Shown: positions 1 to 11,559, counted from the first letter of the stretch. The stretch is 64,000 nucleotides of DNA from Nelumbo lutea (GCA_022828595.1 JAKGHH010000003.1:60873759-60937758); one strand, 5' to 3'. A program made the numbers and translations. Notes: a model not told the origin generated them from the sequence alone.

Positions 1-295
1 AAAATGGCAAGGCCCAAAAATGGTAACATGGGCTTTTTTTGAAAATCGGGCCCAAAAAACACCCACGTTATCAAAAACCAACATAGAAAGAAGTTATATA
101 GAATTGCCTCCAGTGGTGAACTTCCATAACAGTTAAGGGAAAGTTTGTCGTCTAAAGAAGGCTTTGTATGGCCTTAAACAATCTCCTAAAAATTGATTTG
201 ATAGATTTAAAATGGCTATTTTGAAGGTCGGATTTTCACATTCTCAAGCTGATCATACTTTATTCATAAGAAGAGTCAATGATCGTGTGACTATG

Positions 296-1103
296 AGGGG
301 TGATCATGGGTTGGCCCAGGTTTTGCACTAATGATAAGTGCTTTAACCTAGGCCCCGACCTGACCCAACCCACACCTCGGGCCTAGTTTTCAAGCCTAAG
401 CCTGGCCTTACACAGGCCCTGGCCAGGCTTACGAGTTTTCCAGGGTTAATGAGAAATGAGTTTAGGCCTTTGACATACAATAATAAAAATTTAATTATTT
501 AAAATTTTTATCTTAAATTAAATAAAATATAATGCATGTAAAAAAATACGGAACAAACCCAAGGTAAGTTGAGCTTGGCTAAACTTTGGGCCTATACACA
601 AAAAAAAAGGTGGGCCTTATTTACTTCTTATAGTTGCTTTTGCTTGGCTTACCTATCCTTTTATTGATGAAGGCAAGACCTCCATTCCCATTCTTGAGCA
701 ATGTGAGACTTGGAATAACAATAAATACTAAGTGCTACCATTAAGTATTTTTCCAAGTCCCACATTGCTTACACATGAGAATGAAGGCCATGCCTTCATT
801 TGTACAAGGCCTTGCCTAGGAGGACAATTTACATGCTTGGGTTGGCTTAAGTGTTTACACATGTCAACTAATTAATATTTATTTATATGCTAAAACTTAA
901 AATTTTTATATCTTGTATAAAATAATAAACATTTAGTATAAAATGAACATATATAATATAATGCTATAATGTATATTTAAAAATAAATATATTATATTAT
1001 ATTGCGGGTTGGGTTGTGCTTGAAGTATTGGGCCTAAACCCGACCAAAAATTTCTAGGCTTGATGTGGGCCTAGGCAGGGCCGGACCAAGAATGATCAAT
1101 CCT
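296..1103. mobile_element. Non-autonomous hAT-type element inserted in R1
   Basis: The ends form an imperfect terminal inverted repeat: left AGGGGTGATCAT, right reverse complement AGGATTGATCAT, 10 of 12 matching. The flanks TGACTATG (288-295) and AAACTATG (1104-1111) match at 6 of 8 positions, as expected for an aged 8-bp hAT target duplication. Removing the insert rejoins the R1 reverse transcriptase frame directly before MLVAYVDD. GC-rich GGCCC-type subterminal repeats sit near both ends. No transposase is encoded. Confidence 0.75.
664..808. repeat. Foldback (inverted repeat) inside the hAT-type insertion
   Basis: Two arms of about 55-65 bases are near reverse complements: left arm about 664-718 contains GCAATGTGAGACTTGGAA; right arm about 745-808 contains TTCCAAGTCCCACATTGC. 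A short spacer separates them. This could be a separate small MITE nested within the hAT insertion or part of its own structure. Confidence 0.65.
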
Positions 1104-1956
1104 AAACTATGTTAGTTGCATATGTTGATGATATTATTGTTATTGGGGATGATGTCCTAGAAATCAATAAATTGAAATCCTTCATTTCTTTTAAATTTGA
1201 AATTAAGGATCTTGGTGATCTCAAGTATTTTCTTGGGATTGAAGTTGCAAGATCAAAAAAGAAATTTTCATTTCTTAGAGAAAATATGTTCTAAACTTAC
1301 TTCATGAGGTTGAAAATTTCGGGTGCAAGCTTACTAAAACCCCAATTAATCCTAATCACAAGTTAAGTGCTACTGTTGGAGATATTCTCCCATACACTTA
1401 TCAAAGATTAGTTAGTCAAATCCTTTACCTCTAGTTGACTAGACTTGACATATCCTATGTAGTTGGTGTGGTAAGCCAATATATGTCTGAGCCAAGGACC
1501 TCTCACATGCAAGATGTCAATAGAATTCTTGTATATTTGAAGGGATGTCATGGCAAAGGGATGTTATATTTTGACCATGGACATTTGAAAGTTAAGGCTT
1601 GTACAGATGCAAACTGGACAAGATTTATTAATGACAAGAGATCTATAATTAGCTATTGTACTTTAATAGGGGGCAATGTAGTTTCGTGGAGAATCAAGAA
1701 ACAATCAATTATTGCTCATTCTAGTGCAGAGGTAGAGTATAGGGCAATGACATATAGTGTCTAAGTTGCTTTGGTAAAATAACTTATTGGCATAAATGGA
1801 ATTCAATAGATACACCAATGAGACTTTACTATGACAACCAAGCAGCTATAAACATTGTTATTAATCTTGTACAATATAACCAATTGATTGTATAAAACAT
1901 ATTGAAGCAATATGACATTTCATTAGAGAAAAGATAGCTAGTGGAGAAATTTGTCT

Positions 1957-2394
1957 ACCCTTTGTGAGATTAGAAAAACAACTTGTTGATTGTCTGACCA
2001 AAGGAGTGCACAAACCAAAATTTGACAATAATTTAGGTAGTTGGGCATGATAGACATCTATGCTTGGCTTGAAGGAAAGTGTTGTGAATACATTGTTTGT
2101 AAGGGCTTTTTTGTCTTTATTCTCCTGTTGTATTTGGGCGTCCAAATAAGGTAATTATTGTAATTTATAAACATACCCTTTGTGAGATCAAAAGATCAAG
2201 TGCCTAATTGAGGAGGAGTGTTGAGAATATGTTTGTAAGGGCTGTTTAGACTTTTTATCATTTTGTATTTGGGCGCCCACTTAAGGACTTATTGTAATTT
2301 ATACATATCTTTATGAGGGTGTGAACAGTTACACACCTCTCTAATCATGACTATCTTCCCTCCTCCTCCTTCTTCTTCTTCTTCTTATCTTACA
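1957..2394 (+). repeat. Duplicated polyprotein-end plus LTR segment of R1
   Basis: The string ACCCTTTGTGAGAT occurs at about 1957 and again at about 2174. Each copy is followed by an LTR start: TGTTGTGAATACATTG at 2080 and TGTTGAGAATATG at 2219. Both LTR copies continue with TTTGTAAGGGC, a TATTTGGGCG string and TTATTGTAATTTATA. The second start is preceded by a purine tract GAGGAGGAG. The final LTR copy probably ends at TTACA near 2394. A local tandem duplication with internal deletion fits best. Confidence 0.6.
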
Positions 2395-3600
2395 ACTATT
2401 TTGAAAGGATGTGAATAGTAGAATGCTATTAGTGTGTTTTCTTAAGAATTGATTCTAATTGGAAGTGAACTTTTTTCATTTATAAGAATTTAGTTGTTAA
2501 GCTATATTTTATTAATGAATTCTGCTGTAAAATGGCTATCCAAACATCATTACAGTTCTGAGAAACAAAAGAATAATGAGAAATGACTTTTTAGAGTGAT
2601 GCCAAACAGGGAAGGAATCATGAGAAATTATTTTCTAGAGTAATGCAAAATGAGACCTAATATGTTGAATGTTTGATTCATCTGTTCCCAGCTACAAAGC
2701 CTAAGTAGATTAGGGAATTGATGAAGGTAGATGGGCTTATAAAAGATGAAGTCAAAAGCCAATTAAAGTTTGTATCATTATCTATGACCATAAATCGATA
2801 CCGAGGAGCTTGACTTTGTCTTTAGTACTAATGGTGTCGATGGATCCAACGATTAAACACTTTCTCTCATTAGCAGCTAGTTTAATCCTGATGTCTCTTA
2901 AAGTGACAAATAAGAGAGAAGAATAAGAAATTAGGGGCAGAATTGAATTCTTTATAAATATAAGATGCCTAAAACGAGTTTTGATGGGCTCCCCACACTC
3001 AATCCCCTATTCGCAGTTCATGGGAGGGATGGACTGTGGGTCACCTATGGGGCGTGCTCCACGGGGAGACCAACCCGTCTCGCCCAAAACATTAATCACA
3101 GAGTGCCCATTTTGTGTCAAGTGGAATCACTTCACACGGTATTCTAAACTAATTTTAGATACTATAGGGTATATAGGTAATTAAAACAAGTATGTCACAT
3201 GAGAACCGAACGAGGAGGAATAATGTAGAGGGTGTTTGGAACCCTTGGCATTTATTCAATAAATGCTGTCACATAGGTGCCACTTTAACAGTTATCCTCT
3301 TATATTTTTTTCGTATCCATCAAGAATAGCAAAAGCTGATTTTAGTTTCTATGCATATTTATCATTTGAGGAAATTATTTTTTAAAGCTTCATCAAACCG
3401 TTAGGCATTTTTTCATTGTTATAATGATGTGATACCTAGTGGCGTCTTATTGTCACAAACAGTTGTAAATAAATAAAGTAGAAACATTAAACAAAAAAAC
3501 GTAAATGAAACCAAACACAGCACTGCCCACTTGGCTTATTTGCCCTCCATCACATTCATCCAATCTTGATTCGCTTTTTCATACGGCATGCGCAGGGCTA
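2395..3600. other. Intergenic DNA, no gene seen
   Basis: Only short stop-bounded frames without recognisable domains occur here. The DNA is AT-rich and contains no terminal repeats that I can pair. Confidence 0.5.
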
Positions 3601-3839
3601 AAGGCTAAAACTGAGAATCATGTTCTGATTGAGTGACGAGGAAGATGTTTCACCTTTCGCGGGCACAGTTGGGAGCGTCGTGTTGGTTATCCCCACCCAT
3701 TGCCATTGCTGTGGACGTCCCTTCATCTAATTCTAGGTGGGGCCATGACAATTCAACAAAGTTTTGATTCGGCGTTACGACATTATTGTAGCAAAATTGG
3801 TTTGTTCAATCATATTTTTTTTGCTTCCATGGTATAGGT

Positions 3840-4030
3840 GCCTCCGCGTTGGATCTTTACTTAAACGTCACCAAAACAAAATCACAATTACAATTTACAC
3901 ATGACCTCAGCTTCCAACTTTTAACTCCCCCCTCGTACTACATTGTTTTATTAATGCTCTAACTGCCATTAGAGAGCTATCTCCCTGCCTCTCTCTTTCT
4001 CTCGGCAACAGATTTGCGAAAGAGACCAAG
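3840..4030 (+). promoter_or_regulatory. Putative proximal promoter and 5' leader of KAB1
   Basis: A CT-rich pyrimidine patch at about 3980-4005, directly upstream of the start codon, resembles the Y-patch of many plant core promoters. AACGTCACC at about 3865 contains the reverse complement of TGACGT, a bZIP/TGA-type core. No convincing TATA box is visible at the expected distance. The transcription start is not determined. Confidence 0.3.
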
Positions 4031-4594
4031 ATGCAGTACAAAAACCTGGGCCGATCTGGTCTGAAAGTGAGTCAGCTTTCCTACGGAGCATGGGTGAGCT
4101 TCGGAAACCAAGTCGATGTCAAGGAGGCCAAGTCCCTGCTCCAATGCTGCCGAGACCACGGCGTCAACTTCTTCGACAACGCTGAGGTCTACGCCAATGG
4201 CCGTGCCGAGGAGATCATGGGCCAAGCCATCCGAGAGCTGGGCTGGAAGCGGTCGGATATCGTGGTATCCACCAAGATCTTCTGGGGTGGTCCAGGTCCT
4301 AATGATAAGGGATTGTCTCGTAAGCACATAATTGAGGGAACTAAAGCTTCCTTGAAGCGTCTCGAAATGGATTACGTTGATGTCATATATTGTCACCGGC
4401 CGGATGTTTCGACTCCGATTGAGGAGACGGTCAGGGCTATGAATTATGTGATCGATCATGGATGGGCGTTCTACTGGGGTACTAGTGAGTGGTCAGCTCA
4501 ACAGATCACTGAGGCTTGGGCTGTTGCTGAAAGGTTGGATCTTATTGGCCCAATTGTTGAGCAGCCGGAGTATAACCTATTTTCTCGGCACAAG
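4031..4594 (+). CDS. KAB1: KAB1 exon 1: potassium channel beta subunit (aldo-keto reductase fold), residues 1-188
   Basis: First coding exon of a plant voltage-gated potassium channel beta subunit, a cytosolic NADPH-binding aldo-keto reductase-like protein known in plants to associate with Shaker-type K+ channels. The exon begins with MQYKNLGRSGLKV, typical of the family, and contains the whole catalytic tetrad: Asp49 and Tyr54 in FFDNAEVYANG, Lys82 in STKIFWGG and His122 in YCHRPD. GTSEWSAQQ lies near residues 150-158. It ends after Lys188 at CAAG/GTGATA, phase 0. The ATG is the first one fitting the conserved N-terminus. Reading through the donor gives only about 23 unrelated residues before a stop, so the 211-codon unspliced frame is not the protein. 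The gene name rests on family recognition without an alignment. Confidence 0.95.
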
Positions 4595-6664
4595 GTGATA
4601 CAAATTCAAGTATTCTTTTTATTTTTACTTTTTGAACTTCTTGATTACTTACTCCCATTTAAATGAGATAGTTGTGATCCTCACTATAGCACGTCCACAA
4701 ATTCTATGACCCATTGTCAATGTCCATGAAGCATTGACACTGTCAATCTGTTTCTCAATTATAAGGAAACTCGGGTTTCTTCTTTAACATAAGTCTAAAT
4801 AGAAGTTGATTAATATTAGAAGACTTAATACGAGCTTGTTCTCTTTATCATAGTGGTTGAATGAAAAGATAAATCTTGTTGGTTCGTTTTGTAACTTATG
4901 TATCATATCTTATTAGTTTATTTTGTAACCAATGTACCAGTGATACTTCAGAGGTCTGGGTAGATTCTATACCAACTAAGTCAGCCATTTGATTTTCATA
5001 TTGTTAATAGTTAGACAACTGATGTGTTTTAGGAAAAGAAAATTTTGAGAGATATTGTTCATTTTCTTTCATCTTCTGATCAATGTATTGATCAAATTTA
5101 GAGGTATATATGTACTTAACCACTTCTATTTTCATATGCTTTTATTAATATCTCTAGTGTTCTTATCAGAACTGCAATAGATATATTAACTACGAAATAA
5201 TGATTGTCACAACTGATAATATGGGACTATGAAGATGCATTTTTCTAATATCTCTAGTGGTTATTACCAGAACTGATAATACACATTTTCATATGCTTTG
5301 ATGCTTTTATGTTAATACTTAATATCTCTAGTGGGAAGCATGTACAATTCTGATAATAACCACGAAGTAAAGATTTCACTTGAGAAAGACACGCTTTGTA
5401 TAAATGGTTAACAAGTAATATGAATCTGTTTATACAATGGGTGGGGAGAGATGCCAATGCATTGGTGATTGTTTAGTTAAGCAGGGGGCACATAGGGGTC
5501 AGTTGTAATTGTTTGATATAATTTTCTTTTAGGGTGAGGCTTCACTTCATGCCTCTCCCTGGAATGCTTGTAACAAAATTTATCTTTACTGATATCAATG
5601 AATTTTTCACTTATAAAAAAAGGCACACCATGTGTAACATAAAAGCATCATAAAATTCATATTATCTCATCATCATCCAAGCCTTAGTGTCTCACTTAAG
5701 AAAGCTATGGCGATGGAAATAGAACTGGTTCAATGTTTGTAAGTCCCAAGTTATTGACAACAGCATTACCTAAAAAAGTTATTAACAATACATAGACGAC
5801 ATAAATGATATGACCTAAATCATATATGTGCAAATGTTCACAGACACCATGAATTCACAGCTAGAATTGGCAAATATACTGGTAAAAAGCAATATTTATT
5901 AGGTTCTAATTTCAGCATGCCCCATTTTTGGTGAACTTCTCTCTTCCCTAACTATTAGTTAAAAAAATCTTGTTATAAAAGATAAAATTGCCTGGTGTAT
6001 TAACTTTTATCATTTCAAGTGTCTTTGTCATCTTTTCACTTGGGATGTGCCTGGTTCTTAATGATTAGATGTACCCAAATCAGTCTCGTCATGCAACATA
6101 CTGCTCACATATAACTTACCTGGACCAACCGACCAAGATTAACTGGGTTTGTCTGGCCCAACTCAACCAAGATGATGGGTTCATATTGGTCTATACTGTG
6201 GTATAAAAACCTATACTCAGTCCATTCCAAAAACTGGGCTGGGCTGCTGGGTCAGAGCTCTGTACTACCTATTGCAACCCCAATACCTTATGTTGCACAT
6301 GCATAGGTCGGTGTGATTGATGTCCAAATTCCACACTCATAATCAATCTGTGACTGTCTTAATTCTGATGAAGTAGGTTGGTGGTGTCTATACACCTCCA
6401 TTGTTGTGTTTTCAGATACATAGAACACATATGGTAATTGAGATCTAGGCATTGGTAAGGTAATATGGGAAAGAAAATAGAGTAAAACATGGAAAGAGTA
6501 GAATGGTGGAACCAATTTACTCATATGCATGCATGTCTGTGTGTATGTATACATGCATGTATGTATACACACATCTTCTAAGTTGTGAATAAAAGTAACT
6601 TTTCTCGATAGACTTCTTATCATTAAATGTTAGATATGACTTTAGGTTTTCTGTGTTGGTGCAG
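4595..6664 (+). other. KAB1: KAB1 intron 1 (about 2.1 kb)
   Basis: Donor GTGATA follows codon 188 and acceptor TGGTGCAG precedes GTTGAATCT, joining conserved family sequence in frame. Apart from a probable LINE 3' tail at about 5460-5622 and loosely repeated TAATATCTCTAGTG strings between 5140 and 5340, nothing recognisable is present. Confidence 0.85.
5460..5622 (+). mobile_element. Probable 5'-truncated LINE 3' tail
   Basis: GGCTTCACTTCATGCCTCTCC, then CTTGTAACAAAATTT, then TATCAATGAATTTTTCAC and a short A-run has the look of the 3' untranslated end of plant L1-type LINEs (polyadenylation-like ATCAATGAA close to the A-tail). No coding part remains and no target duplication was found. Confidence 0.35.
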
Positions 6665-6808
6665 GTTGAATCTGAGTACCTACCTCTTTACAGCAACTAC
6701 GGTCTAGGTCTTACTACATGGAGTCCACTTGCTTCAGGGGTGCTTACTGGAAAATATAGCAAGGGAGTTATTCCGTCTGATAGTCGATTTGCAATAGAGA
6801 ACTATAAG
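6665..6808 (+). CDS. KAB1: KAB1 exon 2: residues 189-236
   Basis: This exon encodes 48 residues from [10 protein letters not shown] to RFAIENYK and includes [15 protein letters not shown], the cofactor-binding loop of aldo-keto reductase-type beta subunits. It starts after TGGTGCAG and ends at TAAG/GTAAAT. Length is 144 bases, phase 0 at both ends, so skipping it would not shift the frame but would remove the cofactor loop. No stop or indel is present. The next exon lies 32 kb away. Confidence 0.95.
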
Positions 6809-8115
6809 GTAAATGTGCACTTTTAGATTTACAAAATGCATGCATTTTTCGCTGTTACTTCGTAGCCTCATTATTATTTGGTTTCCGAGAAATAAAGATA
6901 CATGTCTTCTTTGGTATTACAAAGTCAAAAATGGATATGGAGTGTCAAACACGTTAATAGCACAAATTTATTCAGTGTATTCATATGTTGCTGGTTATAA
7001 TTTGGAATTGTTTCATGTGAAACAAATAAAATATAGGAATGGATTTAGATAAGGTTTTATGCATGGAAATTGTAGAATGGTTTATTAGCTCAATAGAAGT
7101 ATTGAATATTTTTGACATGGGCCAGATGAAACTTGGGAAAATGCTGCATAGTTTGTTTATGATCTTGGTGTTCTAGTTTTTCTTCTCAGTTCTTGAAATT
7201 TCTTTTCTTTTCTTCGTTTCTGAAAGTTGTGGCATAAATCTGATCATGCATTCAAATGACTATGCTCTTGTTGGTGGGCACACAAATTCAAGTGAATATT
7301 ATGATTTGAAGATTCATTACTCATGTGAATATTATGATTTGAAGATTCACCGCATTAGCATGATGATCACCTTTATTAATTTTTTTATTAGATTACATGA
7401 AAAGAATGGTATACAATATATTCTGCAAACCATAGCTTTGATTGACTAGCCCTAGCTATTCCTTTTTGCATTCTGTTTACATAATCCCTCCTTGGAGGAT
7501 TAAACCCCAGTACATTTGGCTTCTGGGTGCTCCCCTTTTAGCTAACCATCAGCCAAGTAATTTGCTGATCTCATTGTCCACTGTCCAATTGTATAGTTCT
7601 ATCCATCTTTTGGCCAGTCTCTTGTGAGCCGCCCCGGAATTATTCAAATCCTCTTCCCACCACAATGTCTGTAAAGTTTTAAGATTTAGCTCATCTCAGC
7701 TCATGATAAGCTGCAAGTATTTATGCTTGAATTAACTCCTCATGGCCAATGGGTCCAGAAAATAGAGTTAATATATTAACATCAGCATCTCTGAGCCACA
7801 TTTCTTAATTCTGAGATGGGTTCTGGATTCACTCGATTGCCAGACAGGTAAAGAATTGTTTGACTCAGTAAGTTTCTTCTATTAATCTTTTGTTATTTGA
7901 ATCTTTTAGGGTGATGGATATTCTAAGTCAAAATATAACCATTTTCTCATTATCAATTACTCAAGTTCAGGTGGACTTTAACCTATTATTCCAAGTGCCT
8001 TCCAAACATCTCAAATCTAAATATTCTTTTTAATGATTGATGCACTATGCTGAGAGTGGGACTCTATTCTCTTCTTTTCCTTTTCTTTATGGGGTTTATC
8101 ATCCTTTTTATTGTC
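6809..8115. other. Start of intron 2, no gene
   Basis: AT-rich intronic DNA without recognisable domains. A small tandem duplication occurs at about 7290-7350: GTGAATATTATGATTTGAAG is present twice, 30 bases apart, each followed by ATTCA. Confidence 0.5.
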
Positions 8116-8357
8116 TGTCAACAGACCCAGAGCAGAATACAAAATTCTAGGATGAAGAATGGATGCTTTGACCCTACCCCAAAGGTCCTTTATATAGAAA
8201 GTGAAAGTTACAGAAATTACAAGAGGCCCTTCTAGGGCAACACAATTTAGAGAATTTACAAGGAGGCCCTTGCAGGGATGAAGTAAAAATAATAATAAAT
8301 AAGAAAACAATACAATAAGGACTACAATAAAATGGTACATCAGGGAGTTTCTTCACA
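8116..8357 (-). repeat. 3' LTR of element A
   Basis: Read on the minus strand it begins TGTGAAGAAACTCCCTGATG just after the polypurine tract TTTGAGGGGGAG and ends GTTGACA. It contains CTATATAAAGG, a good TATA box. The start resembles the LTRs of element B, and like them it ends in TTGACA. Confidence 0.75.
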
Positions 8358-8365
8358 CTCCCCCT

Positions 8366-10345
8366 CAAATTGATGCAGAGGCATGAGCATCAGTTTTCTT
8401 ACAAGAAATAAGTGCCTGGATCTCGTCATGGCCTTTGTGAAGATGTCAACAACTTGCATGTCAGAGGCAACATGAGGGAGAGAGATTGAGTTTGCAAGAA
8501 ACAGATCATGGATAAAGTGGTAGTCCACTTCAATATGCTTTGTCCTTTCATGAAAGACAGAATTAGAAGCAATTTTAATAGCACTAATGTTATCTGCATA
8601 TAGAGGAATGGGCGTAGAACAGGGATGTCCCTACTCCTGAAATAAAGGTTGAAGCCAAACAACTTCACTACAAATAGATGACATTGCCTTGTACTCTGCT
8701 TCCGTAGAGGACTTGGAAACAGTCTGTTGTTTCTTGCACTTCCATGATATTAGAGAGTCACCCATGAAGACACACCATCCGGTAGTGGAGCGTCGTGTAT
8801 CGGGGCATCCAGCCCAATTTGCATCAGCATAGGCTTTCAGTTGGAGAGAAGAAAATGAATAGAAGAGAAGAACCTGTGATAAAGAACCTTGAATATAGCG
8901 GATGATTCGATGCACTGCAGTCAAATGAGGTTGACGGGGTGCAAAGACAAACTGACTAACAACCTGAGCTACATCTGAGATGTCAGGACGAGTCATGGTC
9001 AGATAGATGAGAGATCTTACAAGTTGCCGATAGAGGGAAGCATCAGGAAGCAGGGAGCCTTTTGATTTGGATAATTTGACATTCAACTCCAAGGGAGTAT
9101 CAACCTGTTTATTATCACTGAGGTTGGCCAACTTAACAAGATCAAAGGCATACTTGTGTTGGCAGACAAAATAACCTCGGGAGCTCCGTTACACTTCAAG
9201 TCCCAAGAAATAGTTAAGAGGGCCGAGATCCTTCATGTGGAAGGAACTATGGAGAAGAGACTTGAGGTCCTGGATTCCTTCTATATCATCTCCACTCAAT
9301 AGTATGTCATCCACATACAGTAAGAGAATGGTAAGGCCCTGGGGTCTTTTTCGAATAAAGAGAGAGTAGTTCGATGGACTTTGGCTATATCCGGCTTGCA
9401 TGATAGTATCTCTGAATTTTTCAAACCAAGCTCGAGGGGCTTGTTTGAGCCCATAGAGGGACTTCTTTAGGCGAAAAACGAGGAAGGGGTCACTGCAGTA
9501 CCTTGGAGGAGGTTTCATATATACTGTTTCCTTTAGACGCCCATGTAAAAAGGCATTTTTCACATCCAATTGAAAGATTGTCCAAGAATGAGCAGCAAAG
9601 AGAGCTAAAAGAACACGGACTATAGTAATCTTGGCTACTAGAGCAAATGTCTCTTCATAGTCAATGCCATACTCTTGCTTATATCCTTGTGCCACAAGCC
9701 TGGCTTTGTAACGGTCTAGAGACCCATCAGATTTCAGCTTGAAGGAATAGACCAATTTGCTCCCAATAATAGAGCCATCTGAAGGTGCTGGGACAAGGTC
9801 CTAAGTGTCATTCTCATGCAAAGCTTGAATCTCTACATCCATGGCTTGTTTCCACTGAGGGCTGCAACTAGCCTGCTGGTATGAGCGGGGAATATCTGTA
9901 GAGGTCAAAATAGCAGAGAAGGAGCTATGGTTTGAAGGAAACCCATAGCGGTTAGGTGGTTTGGAGATACGAGTAGAACGACGTAAAGGAACAGGAGGAA
10001 TAATTGAGGAATCTAAAGCTGGAGCATCACTTACAGGGTTGTCTGTGATGGGCGAGGGATTCGGACCAGGAGGAAGAGGGGTCGTAGGCGTAGGATCTGG
10101 ACCACAAACCCGCTTGTGAGAGAAGACGAGAAGTTCCTTCTTAGCAGTGGATGATGGTGAATCCTGTTGTTCAAAACTGAAACAGAGGGTGCAGATAACT
10201 TGGCAATTCTTGAAAAAAAAAAGGAGATATGCTCAATAAAAATCACATTTCGAGAGATACAAATTCGACGTGCTGAGGGATCGTAACAAATGAATCCCTT
10301 GTGGTTCGGGCTATACCCTACAAAAGTACACATGCCTTCATGCAT
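8366..10345 (-). pseudogene. Element A integrase end, reverse transcriptase and RNase H (broken)
   Basis: On the minus strand from 10345: integrase C-terminal motif GYSPNHKGFICYDPS, a linker with an in-frame TAG at about 9799 (ENDT-stop-DLVPAP), then reverse transcriptase with RYKARLVAQGYKQEYGIDYEE, LDVKNAFLHG, LKKSLYGLKQAPRAWF and LLLYVDDILLSGDD. A stop follows YFLGLEV, then RNase H with MTRPDISDVAQVVSQF, YADANWAGCPDTRRSTTGWC and SKSSTEAEYKAM. A stop after LFQE separates the last piece, TKHIEVDYHF to VDIFTKAM. The catalytic YVDD is intact but three or more stops prevent a full product. Confidence 0.85.
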
Positions 10346-10379
10346 ACACTTTCCACACCTTTTAAAACGTTGGTTTAAA

Positions 10380-10700
10380 CTTCATCTTTAGTTTCCAAGG
10401 AGGTAGAGAGAATAAAGCATAGTCCCCTCCTCCCCCCACCCCCACCTCCCCCCCCCTCAAAAAAAAAAAAAAATCCGGAAGCAAAAGGAATAAATCAAAA
10501 TTATGATGTTGCCATTTGGGCAATCTAGGACCTTGGAAATTAGGGGTGTTTTTAGGAATTTGGAGAGGGAAGTATTGCAACTTTAATCAAGATATGTTGG
10601 TTGTGGTGAATCTGTCTAAGTAGAGTTCCCATGTCCTTGCTTCAGGGCCTAGGTATGATGTATTCTTAGGTTTCACTTGACTTCATATTGAGGAGGAACA
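10380..10700. other. Intronic spacer with C/A homopolymer tract
   Basis: C-rich then A-rich low-complexity DNA at about 10428-10475 abuts the truncated end of element A. The rest shows no recognisable feature. Confidence 0.5.
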
Positions 10701-10705
10701 CTTGT

Positions 10706-10812
10706 ATTGTGTTTAGTTTGAAAGAAATGGTAGGGAAACCTGTACAAACCATGTAGAGGTTTTCCTACCTTTCCATTCCTTTCCATACCTTTTCTTTCAA
10801 ACCAAACACAAC
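10706..10812. repeat. Small foldback element
   Basis: The left end TTGTGTTTAGTTTGAAAGAAA and the right end, read in reverse complement TTGTGTTTGGTTTGAAAGAAA, form a near-perfect inverted repeat around a short loop. It has the size and form of a short MITE. No clear target duplication was seen. Confidence 0.6.
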
Positions 10813-10875
10813 TTTAGTTAATGGTTGGCTGGATGAACAGTAGGGGTAGTGGATCTAGAGAGGCTCGACGTTTTG

Positions 10876-11100
10876 TGTGAAGAGTTTCACTGATGTACCA
10901 TATTAATGAGTCCCTGTTGTATTGTATCTTCTATGTATTTCTTATTTTATTGTTATTTTCTCTTTAGCCCCGCAAGGGATTTTCTCTAAATATTCTTATT
11001 TCATTAATATATATCTATATATCTATATATATATATATATATATTCGGTCTTCACCCCAGAACTCCGTCTTCTTCTGTGGTATGAATAGCTTGTTTGACA
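10876..11100 (+). repeat. 5' LTR of element B
   Basis: Starts TGTGAAGAGTTTCACTG and ends ATAGCTTGTTTGACA directly before the primer binding site. It is longer than the 3' LTR mainly through an (AT)n expansion at about 11010-11043. Confidence 0.88.
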
Positions 11101-11115
11101 TGGTATCAGAGCAGG
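11101..11115 (+). other. Primer binding site of element B
   Basis: TGGTATCAGAGCAGG immediately after the 5' LTR is the usual initiator-Met tRNA complement of plant Copia elements. Confidence 0.85.
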
Positions 11116-11559
11116 CTTCTCTATAATCTATACTCCTTGCTCACTCATTGGTCTCACAAGGGCTACTGTTTTCTGGTTGCTTCGACTGTTCAACCCTAAC
11201 ACTAGTTCTTTGTTCTGCGATTTCAGCAAGAGAAGTCTTCCTAGAACTCTCTTGGAAAGCATCTATTTGGAGAGAAACTTGACTGGTTGTGTCGTCCAGG
11301 CCTGTTTTACTCACTCAAAATCTCTTTGGGATTTGACAAGTTTTGGAGAATTTCTAGTCTTCTCTCTAGGGTGGCAGCAGTCTTCTTCCTTCTGTGGATT
11401 GGTTTATTCCCAAATAGCAGTACAAGCTTTGAACATTTTTTTTTGGTTACTTTTGCTTCAGACTAAGAAGTGTCAACAGATATACATTTTTTCTCTTCAA
11501 GATGCTCATCTAAAATCTCTTGGTGGCCATCTTGAACTACATAGAAAATCTGGTGGAAA

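Larger units (their letters stand above)
90..2060 (+). pseudogene. Copia reverse transcriptase / RNase H remnant of R1
   Basis: The reading is discontinuous. 130-295 encodes the LKKALYGLKQSP-type region with a stop in place of the following Trp. 1109-1291 encodes MLVAYVDDIIVIGDD followed by KDLGDLKYFLGIEVARS, the palm domain of Copia reverse transcriptase. 1435-1764 encodes the RNase H start (TRLDISYVVGVVSQYM) through HGHLKVKACTDANW to SSAEVEYRAM. The segment between 1291 and 1435 is in another frame and a stop follows RAMTYSV. DNA after 1765 still resembles the YDNQAA and LTKG motifs near the polyprotein end. Several indels make it non-functional. Confidence 0.85.
1..2394 (+). mobile_element. 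R1: decayed 3' part of a Ty1/Copia retrotransposon
   Basis: From about position 90 the + strand encodes broken pieces of a Copia polyprotein: a reverse transcriptase stretch with a KALYGLKQSP-like motif, then YVDD at about 1123-1134, then RNase H and an LTR at the end. Gag, protease and integrase are absent, so the left part is either outside the window or lost. A hAT-type insertion at 296-1103 splits the reverse transcriptase just before YVDD. Frameshifts and stops show the copy is dead. The left boundary cannot be fixed. Confidence 0.85.
8116..10380 (-). mobile_element. Copia element A, truncated at its 5' side
   Basis: The minus strand carries the end of integrase, reverse transcriptase, RNase H, a polypurine tract and one LTR. 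Everything upstream of the integrase C-terminal part is missing: similarity to element B stops near 10380, close to a C/A homopolymer region. Protein segments match B closely (both contain GYSPNHKGF), so A and B belong to one family. Confidence 0.85.

Noticed and set aside
3977..4459. 160-codon minus-strand frame over KAB1 exon 1
   Set aside because: Complement of a conserved coding exon; the sense strand has the real protein.
4595..4666. C-terminal extension of KAB1 exon 1 to a 211-codon protein
   Set aside because: The extra residues are intron read-through; family similarity ends exactly at the GTGATA donor and resumes at 6665.
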